DNA of 64,000 nt, taken from Galaxea fascicularis (lineage: Eukaryota; Cnidaria; Anthozoa; Scleractinia; Euphylliidae). Shown in pieces: positions 55,645 through 64,000 of this stretch. Every line of letters begins with the position of its first letter. The stretch's first letter is position 1. Where the stretch lies: NCBI GenBank assembly GCA_948470475.1, contig OX419343.1:3608833-3672832 (forward strand). The letters run 5' to 3'. A model generated the notes under the pieces. The model saw only the letters and a list, made by a program, of their open reading frames with translations, did no database searches and had not been told where the DNA came from. The translations under genes were made by a program, and so were the position numbers.

Positions 55645-58600
55645 ATGAATCCTCGAAAATTGTTCCGTTTTATTTTACCGTTTGATCACTGTTTCTACAA
55701 AAAGTCCAGATTAATGGGTAAGTCTCTTATTTAGCCATTTGGTCTATTTCCGTCTTCAGGTCACAATTTTCCTCCCGCGCGTGCATATTTTACCTGCGGG
55801 AGACCCCGCGCGGGTCAGATCTTAGGGGCCGTCGATGGGGGGTACAAAACGAAGACCGAAGACCAAAAAACAAAGACCCCTTCAAAATCATCTTGAAATC
55901 ACTTGAAAATAGACGGAACATGACTTTCGACTGAAGCAGAAACAAGGAACAACAAGATTTGCGGTTACCGACGAATTTGACCAGGACCGGGTCTTCGTTT
56001 GCCTGTGTCTAAATGTCCGGTAGCCGGACAGAATTTTCAAAATACTCGGTGTCCGGCAGTCGAAATTTTCTCGTGTTATGATTTTAATATCAGTGATTAC
56101 GTCATATGAACATCCATATTCCTTGTCACCTAGCCCTCATCCCTAACCTAATTGGCATAATCTACCCTGAAAGCGAAGAAAATCAGACTGCCGGACACTG
56201 AGTATTTTGAAAATTCTGTCCGGCTGCCCTCTGAATGCCAGACATAGAGATACTTTGTCTTCCTTTTGTAGACAAATGGGAGGGATACTAATCAGTATGG
56301 ACTATAATCCCCCGAATCCCCAAATTTCTGCTTATATACATGTATCTGGAATTGAAAGAAGTGTATTATAATGTGTACCCGAAATTTTGAAAAGTGGTAT
56401 ACCAAGTACCTTGATTTTATCGGCAAAATTCAGTTAATCCCTCATTTAAAAAAGGCCTCCTCCCCCTCCCTCCTCCCCCCCCCCTCCCTAGGGGAGTATC
56501 TTGGGTGAGCATTTGCCGTTCCCACCTTTTTGTCAAAGAAGACAGGAAATAATTTTCAGACTTGAAATAGGCCATTTTAGTTGCATGGTCAGTAACCCAG
56601 ACCTCACTGCTTTTCCCATGTTAATCATGTTCTTATGCTAATTAGTCCACATTTACATGTACGCGAGAAAGACAGAGGGGCATGTGTCAAAAACAAGGTC
56701 AATCCCAGCTCCAGCTGTGCTTCTTCTAAGGCTGGGTCACTGAACATACAAATCTAAAATGGGCTTACTTATACCATCTACTGACACTACACAAATCACT
56801 TGACTCTGATGATGACTTCCGCTCAGGTTGTCGAAACGTCAGTCAATGTCACCACAAACAGTCCTTCTCGGGACTACACTCACCCAGACGATCGTACTTC
56901 AATTAATTATGACATGACTCCTGGGTTCAAACCATTTACGATAAAATGGGTTGTTGGCCACCTTTCCACCTTTATTTAGGTGGTAAAGAGTCTTTTGATG
57001 TGTATTTATGTTGAACAGGCTACTATAAGTTTCCTTTAGCTCACTTTGATTGACTGAAATCTGATCCTGTAGTAGTTTGCTCACATCCTCCAGCACCAAA
57101 TGAATAATTTTCTTCTTAGTTCCATAAGACCCCAATAATATTGAGGGTCCAAAATAGGGTTTTGCAATCCCGCATCCCGCCACCCTTTTCGGCCTTATCC
57201 CGCCATCCCGCCATATCGACAGCCTCCATCCTGATCCCGCCATAAAACTCCGTAACTATTCATCGTCATAGTAAATGAGAAAGTCAATTTTATACCCATT
57301 TTAACTAACTGTGACTGATTAGCTCAATGGCAATTCAGATAATACGTATTCAGAGAATTACTTACGTGAGTTCATCTAGGGCTACTTAAGGTATACAGAA
57401 ATTAAAAAACGAATCGACTGTTAAACCGTACTGGACGACCAAATCGGCTAGAAAGTCGACATCTCGAGTAACTTGTTGGTTTCCCAAACCACTTTTCTCT
57501 CCTACAAAACCTTCGCATTACCTTCTTCCTTTTCTGCCTCCGATGAGCCCGAGGCTACTGGCGGTGTCGCCATCATGCCCAGAAACGACCTCGACCCGAC
57601 CTCTATAATCTATAAAGTAAACTAGTCAAACCGTGGAGATAATTCTAAATGAAATATATATTGATGAAATAGCGTGCTCTTTGTCCTTTCTCCTATCTGT
57701 TGTTTTATCGTGACATGCGTTTCATATTGCCGATCTTTGAGCGATGGTCTAACAAGCAGATAGTAATTATTTGGTCTATTTGATGCATGCTGTCTTGTTT
57801 TCACTAAGACAAACCAACAAGATTCTGTTCGCGCAGTACAATAAATACCCTACTTTCAACTTCAAACAACTGAAAGATTTTAAGAGTTAAAGTGACCTTT
57901 AAAAGTCAAAAAATGCAAGCTGTTTTAAGAGTCTACAAACTCATTTCACATTGTAAAACAAGGTATCAGTCAGATCAGTATCTGCACGCCTTGGACGAAT
58001 GGACGAACACGAACACCGATGTGCACGCAAATTGATCCAAATTGGGGTCAAATTGGGTCCCAGCACCAACCAATCGCACTCCGCGTAATGACAGATGCAT
58101 CATAAAGTATTCATTTTAGTGTAAACAGATCGCCACTGAGCACCGTGTACCAAAATAAAACTTCCTTTATCAACAGAGATCTTGCTGAAAGAGGTTTTAT
58201 GGCCGTTTTTGAAGGTCTTTTTTCACGTGTTCCATCCCGCATCCCGCCATTAATTTTTTAAACATCCCACATCCCGCCTGCGAAAATACAAGCATCCTGG
58301 TCTCGCCAGGGAAGTTTCATCCCGTATCCCGCCCCTAAAATTTTTCGTATCCCGCATCCCGCCTTGATTTTAAGCCTCATCCCGCATCCCGCCAAACCTA
58401 TTTTGGACCCTCAATATTCAGCTTTTAATTGGGTAATAGGCTGGGGAAGTTCAATCAGCAGATGGTCACTCATGACTCAAGTGCACATTAAAATATAGTT
58501 CATCTTCTTCTTGTTGCTGGAAATGTTCCTGTTACAGGTAGACGATCTGTGACAACTGGTCCACTCTCTGGAATTAGAGTCTTAGACATGACCAGGTACA

Positions 58601-61600
58601 GTGTATGGTCTACAAGCACTTTTCTGCAGATGCTGTGTAATGTATGGGTATACTGATTAGCCTCACATGCCGCACTCAGTTTTCTGTTGAGGAGAGATAG
58701 TAATACGACATCCCTTACATGTAAAAGTGTCTGCTTTGGAGACTTCTGTCATTATTATTCTCTGGATGAATTTAGGAATTCACCTGTCAGACAGGATATT
58801 TCTACTCTACTTTAATTTTATGTGGTATGACAGACATTAACGCAGTTCTCAAATGTCATGTTAAGATTGAGTTTGTTCTGCTGATGTGTCCAGTGGTAGA
58901 GTCTCAACAGAACCCCTTGGCGTAACGACGGTTGTATGCATGCTCAGAAGTTGTCCCTTTTCTGCTCTTAAGTGATATTTAAAGGGGCAGTGTCATGCTA
59001 TTTCAGTCCGCTGTAAGATGCTAAAATATGTCTTCAAATCAGGAAAAACCCAAAAATAATCAAGCAGTTTATTTACTCAGGACTTTGTTACTACAGTGAG
59101 ACTAAAATACTGTCTTCTATTACGAATGGCAAGGATGGAAATGGATTGCATTTTGAAAAAAATAGACGCTCTTGCAGACTTCTTGAAGGCTTGGCCAAAA
59201 ATGTACTATGGATGGCTTTTCCTGCAAAAAAATGATTGGTATCTTTCTTTTACATTTCAATTAATGCTTTGGCGTGAGTAAAGGTCATAAGTAGCAAATT
59301 CTGTGAAGTTTGGGTCAGGAAATAGCAAAACACCCATGACAGTGCCCCTTTAATGTTTGGAATCTTTGTTTTTCCTTGCAGAGTACTAGCAGGTCCTTTT
59401 ACTACAATGCTTCTTGGAGATTTAGGGGCAGAAATTATAAAAGTTGAGAAACCAGGTAATTCCATGTTTTGGGAAAATTGCCGATTAAATAAACTATGAC
59501 ATTCACATAAACTGTCATCAGTTTGTTTCATTAGCTTGTGAATAGAACACCCATTTATTGCTCACAACCACCAGACATTCACAAGGAGGAATGTCTGTGG
59601 TTTAGTCTCTTTTTTCATTAGCATTTGATCAAATCAATATGGATAAATCACTTAACTTACAGATCAGTGGTATGTGGCTCAAAGGATTTAACTTAGATGC
59701 CCTTTGATTTCCTAATCAAATTGGAATTTGGAAATGTTGGTTGTTTGAGGTAAGAAAGACTAGAGTACCTGAAGAAAAACAAACTCAACCCAGATCAATA
59801 ATTAAGACAACAACAAATCTTCAATACTTATCCAAAATGAAATTACAAACACAGACTACCTGTATATACAGCTGTAGCAAAACTAATCAGGGCAGGTAGT
59901 ATGATGACATATTGCTTACACTATTACAATAATAATATTGCAAGGCATGAAAATGTTACAAAATATTGATACAGCAAGATAAATTAAATTAATGGAAGGG
60001 GTGTGTAGAATAAGGCCCTTTTGTGGTAATGTCAAATTCTCCTTGTGATTCTTAAGCAAATACAAGGTAATTAGGAAGGAGAATCTAGCTATTTATCAGA
60101 AGTCACTTAAGTTTTTTTTTCATGCACCCATTCAGTGCACTCATTCAGAGGCAGGATGGCCAAGTGGTTTAGGGTGCTGGATTTCAATGCTGTGACGCGG
60201 GTTCAAATCCTGCTCTAGCCACTAGCTGATGTTGGTCTGGGTTCATGCCTGGTTCAACTCTTTGGTCATCCTTGTAAATAGCCAACTGGTCTGCCTCCTG
60301 CCAGTTAGGATTCTTAACTCTGTTCTGTTCATTTGCATTATTATTTTCATTGTCCCTGAAAGGCCCTCTAGAGGAGTGGTCAATTAAGTATTTATTTATT
60401 TATTTATTTATTTATTTATTCAGTGGTGGGGATGTAACTAGATGGGCTACAATGATGTGTTTGTCTTTGCTCTCACTGTTGTTTCATTCCTGCTTCCCTA
60501 GGGATCCATGAAATGCACCTGTGTTTTTAGCATAAAAGTATTTAAAATAATGTTTTTTTCTGATAGATGGTGGAGATGACACTAGATCATGGGCTCCCCC
60601 ATATTATGGAGATGAAAGCACATATTTTCTTTCTGTCAACAGAAACAAGAAGGTAATTGCATGGACAATATTTTGTTTCCATGGAGATAAAAACTCTATT
60701 TTAATGACTTAGTTATGGTACAGAAATGCCTCCAAAACAAAGCACCAAGTTATCTTTGTCAAAAGTTTACACAGCCAGGGGTTTCATTAATTTTTGGAAA
60801 AAGTGGGTAGTTTTCAATATCAGGCGGGTAAGTTTTCGGAAGGCCTAAAGGGCCTGCCTTACTAGAGGGTCAGGGTGCATGCTCCCCGGCAGGTAGTCAG
60901 CCTCCTACAACCAGGTAGAACTACCCGCTACCCGGCTATTATTGAAACCCCTGCACAGCAGTCTGAGGTACATGAAAAACCAACAAGTTAAAATGAAGAT
61001 CTCCACCTTCATACATGTAGATTAACCACAGGTCAGTGCTGTTGCACCTTCTGAGGAGCAAAAACTTAGAACAAACTCCCTAAGGAAATTAAATGTCTAT
61101 AGAACACCTCCATTAACCATTATTTTTTAATTTTTTTTCCACAACTGTAATTGTTTAAAAATGCTATAGTTGTAGTCAGGTATGATAATAAGAAATAAAA
61201 AAAAATTGTTGTCACTGACTAAAAATCTTTTTGTGAGGATGTTTCGGTTAAAATACTATAACCTTTTTCAGCAATAAAATGGCTACAAATGCAAACGAGT
61301 GCTTTAAAAGAGCCGTAGAAACGTCACTTGGGATTGCCAAGTAATTGTTTAGTTTTATTTGTTTATTATTGTTGCTGTAAAGCCTTATTTAAGGAGCTTC
61401 AATAAAATGTATGTTTGTATGCTTCTTCTCCTTCTTTATCCTTGTGTATCATTAACTTTTTGCAGATTTCTTTTCCTTCAGAGTATTGCTTTAAATATAA
61501 AAGATCCTAAAGGAGCAGAAATTGTTCAAAAGGTAAGTTTAGCAAGGAAGCAGGGGAAAAATCTTTGATATTAGAGATCTGAAAACATCTGCATGCCTCA

Positions 61601-63931
61601 TCATAAAAATCAAAATTCTTTGAATTATTAATTTTTTATTTACCCTACAGCTGACAAAGAAATGTGATATCCTTGTGGAAAACTATCTTCCTGGAAAACT
61701 GGACAAACTGGGTTTGGGATATGACAATCTAAAATTGTCTGTACCATCATTGATATATTGCTCTATCACGGGTTATGGCTCTGGAGGGCCTTATGATCAG
61801 AGACCTGGGTACGATGTGGTAGTATCAGGGATCGGAGGATTGATGCATATAACAGGGCCTGAGGTGATTTTATCATCATGTCTCAGTTAGTACGTGGGCT
61901 GTGACTGGTCAATTTTGTGGGTGGTTTGATCACAGGCAGCCCAAGCTTTTGCTGTGTGATGATCGTCTTGCGTGAAGGCAGTGATGACAAAATTATAGGA
62001 GTATGTATGGGAATATTTATGATCGGTCTGAGGAAGTAAAATTTCTGTCAAATTATTAATTGAAATACCTAACCTTACCTCCACGCTGTATTACTTTATA
62101 TCTGTTTGCTTACTTTGCTGTCTAGAGGCCTTTGCAGCGGATTATCTCTTTCTGGGTTTTCCACTCCTAAGAGGGGTAAGGTTAGGTATTTGGACACGGG
62201 TCAATAGCCCATGCATTCGGCTTCGCCTCATGGGCTATTTGTTAATTAGCCTGCATAACAGGCTTAAACCGCCCAGTAAGCGAGAAAATGCCAAGCGTTA
62301 TCACTGCCAAGCGGATTCACAAACACCTACAACTCCGTCGGAAATGGCTCATGTGATATTTTTTTTGTTTTCATCTTCTCAGGGTGGAAGTCCATGCAAA
62401 GTGGGCGTTGCAGTAACGGACCTCACAACAGGATTATATGCACAGGGGGCAATCATGGCTGCGCTGATACAGAGACAGAAGTCAGGGAGGGGCCAGAAAG
62501 TAGACTGCTCCTTGCTAGCGTCACAGGTGTTTTCCGTGTCTATGTATTCTCTGTTTATATGTTTATTTCTTTGTATCATGTTGACTCACTCTCTCTGAAG
62601 AGAATGGGAGAAGAAATGGGAAAGAATTGTTAAAACTGTTTTTTTCCTTAATTGTCAAACACAACCACGGGGAAGTTCTGCTCTGTTAGCGTTTGTCTGA
62701 ATGGTGATCACGCTTGACAATTTCACAGCTTTAAAAGGTAGAACCACCTCCAAGAAAGGAAAAATAGTACCACATGACACTGGTGCTCAGTATACGAAAG
62801 TTTGGTTTTATCATCGGAATTGACATTGTAAATTGACCACCGAACATGGATTCAAAAAGCTGACGTTTCGACGCAGCTCAACGGTTTCTTAAAGGACTAA
62901 CCCATTTACTGCTCAGTGTGGTTTCATTCGAATGGCCACTCTTCACGATTTTATGCACAGGCTACTTTATTTCCTTGAGTAGCATAATAAACAGCGCCAC
63001 AGATTACACTTAGCACTTTCATCCACAGGGCGAAAAATTAAACCACCCTGTGAAGTACAAACAGCACCACGGGAAAGTACTGCTAAGTAGCTTTCATTTG
63101 AATGGTCACACTTCAGGATTTCATCCACAGACTCAAAAGTTAGAACCACGTTTGGCGTCATAACAAACCACCACACGAGGAAAGTAGCCTGAGTTACTAT
63201 CATTCAACAAACATGAAGCAATCATAAGGTAAACTTGTTAATGTATGGTCTACTTCACATGAGTCTAGCAGTACATGTCTCTCTCAGGGGGAAGTTCGTT
63301 AAAACATCCGGTCGTTGTGCGGGAAATTCACGGGTTCAAGTCCGATTATGGAGTCTGATTTTTCCGTCTTGTTGCTATACGTCTGTGAGGTTAAAAAAGT
63401 GGTCAGACTTTATGGCTTTATCCACAGCAACGAAAGTTAAAAGAAAGTTCACACGCAAGGTTTGATTCTACAATCTTGGACAAAACTGTTGAGAAAATTG
63501 AGCTCCAAAGCCACTTTTTGTAAGAACACTCTAACAACCGAGTTTCACTACCCCCCCCCCCCCCCCTCCACCAATTCAATGTTGTTTGTGGCTCGTAAAC
63601 ATTTCCCTAAGAATTGCAGCTTCCTAAGTTCAACATTGAATGGGGGGAGGGGGAGGGGGAAGTTACTGTAGCAATACTGTCGAGCCAGAGGTTTTCGTGA
63701 ACGATTTTTGGACGCGAAGAGGCCGGTTTTCTCAAGTAGTTTTGTCCAAGATTGTAGCAAGGAAAAGCTAAATAAAACCAAATTGTGTAACTGAGACTAT
63801 CACGCCACTTATTTTCAATTGTCTTTACTTTCCAGGTTGCCATGTTATCTCATATTGGCAGCAGCTATCTTAATGCTGGATTTGAAACAGGGCGTTACGG
63901 AACCGCACATCACAGCATTGTTCCTTACCAA
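55645..63931 (+). CDS. SUGCT: Succinyl-CoA:glutarate CoA-transferase, N-terminal part (continues beyond window)
   Basis: Eight phase-matched exons give the first 265 residues: 55645-55717, 58538-58595, 59382-59455, 60567-60652, 61482-61532, 61651-61863, 62383-62526, 63836-63931. Residues 1-25 ([13 protein letters not shown]...) are basic and hydrophobic, a plausible mitochondrial presequence. The body is a class III CoA-transferase (CaiB/BaiF): [89 protein letters not shown]. The expected catalytic Asp is residue 169 in PGYDVV. In mammals the enzyme moves CoA from succinyl-CoA to glutarate in lysine/tryptophan breakdown. Closest family alternative is another CaiB-type transferase, but TWGPP/SVNRNKKS/SIVPYQ-type motifs favour SUGCT. 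The remaining ~180 residues lie to the right. Confidence 0.94.
56020..56228. repeat. MITE with GCCGGACAGAATTTTC arms
   Basis: Left TAGCCGGACAGAATTTTCAA...GTGTCCGGCAGTC and right GACTGCCGGACAC...TTGAAAATTCTGTCCGGCTG are inverted over 42 bp. It lies in SUGCT intron 1. Confidence 0.85.
56790..56950 (+). repeat. Penelope-like element end with hammerhead-like core
   Basis: CTGATGA at 56806-56812, a short stem (GAC/GTC), GAAA at 56833-56836 and CGTCAG, then GTCCTTCTCGGGACTACAC and CACCCAGACGATCG, a tail I associate with Penelope-type elements. It is truncated, with no coding part. Confidence 0.55.
57137..58417. mobile_element. Non-autonomous DNA element with ATCCCGC subterminal repeats
   Basis: The termini AATATTGAGGGTCCAAAATA and TATTTTGGACCCTCAATATT are inverted over about 22 bp, 1.28 kb apart. 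Both subterminal regions are packed with ATCCCGC(A/C)/GCGGGAT words (57165-57245 and 58225-58395). An AT-rich centre has no transposase. Flanking TA could be the target duplication. It lies in SUGCT intron 1. Confidence 0.7.
59717..59800 (-). repeat. Degenerate 3' part of the tRNA-derived SINE
   Basis: AAATTGGAATTTGGAAATGT and ACTAGAGTACCTGAAGAAAA resemble the 3' body of the 24.3-kb copy; the promoter half is lost. Confidence 0.4.
60150..60425 (+). repeat. tRNA-derived SINE of a second family, with (TTTA)n tail
   Basis: A box TGGCCAAGTGGTT (about 60158-60170) and B box GGTTCAAATCC in a tRNA-Ser/Leu-like head (GGTGCTGGATTTCAATGCTG between them). A body of about 180 bp and (TTTA)n at about 60390-60420 follow. 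It lies in SUGCT intron 3. Confidence 0.8.
62660..63190. repeat. ~106-bp tandem repeat array, diverged copy
   Basis: GAAAGTACTGCTAAGTAGCTTTCATTTGAATGGTCACACTTCAGG and following unit landmarks match the array at 1-400; about three degenerate units are interrupted by a Penelope-like end near 62.8 kb. It lies in SUGCT intron 7. Confidence 0.75.
62795..62900 (-). repeat. Penelope-like element end, reverse orientation
   Basis: On the minus strand CGTCGAAACGTCAGC is followed by GGTGGTCAATTTACAATG and GATAAAACCAAACTT, matching the order in the 2.8-kb copy. The CTGANGA half of the core is eroded. Confidence 0.55.
63469..63756. mobile_element. mariner-type MITE with TACAATCTTGGACAAAACT ends
   Basis: Perfect 19-bp terminal inverted repeats bordered by TA. 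The interior has a poly-C run at about 63549-63567 and an inverted CAATGTTG/CAACATTG pair with a G-rich counterpart. It lies in SUGCT intron 7. Confidence 0.85.
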
Positions 63932-64000
63932 GTAAGCTTTCCTAAGAAATCAACTTTTATCTCAAAAACAGGACAACTTCTGTACGATTTTTTAAACAAG

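Noticed and set aside
63290..63350. tRNA-like B box (GGTTCAAGTCC)
   Set aside because: No matching A box at correct spacing and no acceptor stem.
1..64000. CRISPR arrays, bacterial operons, rRNA genes
   Set aside because: None seen; regular repeats here are eukaryotic tandem or inverted repeats without spacers of constant length.

Overview
The window looks like nuclear DNA of a cnidarian, most likely a stony coral or a close hexacorallian. It is AT-rich, has long introns with GT..AG borders, encodes metazoan proteins, and is packed with short hairpin-type repeats, tRNA-derived SINEs and Penelope-like retroelement pieces. The species cannot be named from sequence alone. Six genes were assembled by hand by joining exons at splice sites whose phases agree: the 3' end of a fibrillar collagen (+, 515-5631), a secreted WAP-vWA protein (+, 13495-18732), a large parallel beta-helix / multi-pass membrane protein (-, 21820-31020), a heme oxygenase (-, 33308-37688), MOB4/phocein (-, 49740-55531) and the 5' part of SUGCT (+, 55645-63931, running off the right edge). 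Two phase-matched exons at 8256-8489 end a further gene that I could not identify.

Layout: 1-8.5 kb holds the collagen C-propeptide exons plus hairpin elements and a TTAA-flanked piggyBac-like relic. 8.5-13.4 kb is repeat-rich with no recognised gene. 13.4-18.7 kb is the WAP-vWA gene. 18.7-21.7 kb has no gene seen. 21.8-31 kb is the beta-helix membrane protein, with a Penelope GIY-YIG fragment and a SINE in its introns. 31-33.3 kb has no gene seen. 33.3-38.6 kb is heme oxygenase. 38.6-49.7 kb is a graveyard of retroelement remnants, hairpin elements and a broken tyrosine-recombinase-like gene. 49.7-64 kb is the head-to-head MOB4/SUGCT pair, whose start codons are only 113 bp apart.

The genes are unrelated housekeeping and extracellular genes, not a pathway cluster. 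The most unusual item is the heme oxygenase. Its catalytic domain is preceded, in the same exon and frame, by about 300 residues of a duplicated module carrying 11 Cys-Pro motifs of the heme-regulatory type. A further Cys-Pro lies just before the C-terminal membrane anchor. Upstream of its predicted 5'UTR exon is a 20-bp site that fits the full extended antioxidant response element consensus. Other notable signals are Penelope-derived ends with hammerhead-ribozyme-like cores, hairpin families sharing termini but not arms, and a vWA domain whose metal site is degraded.
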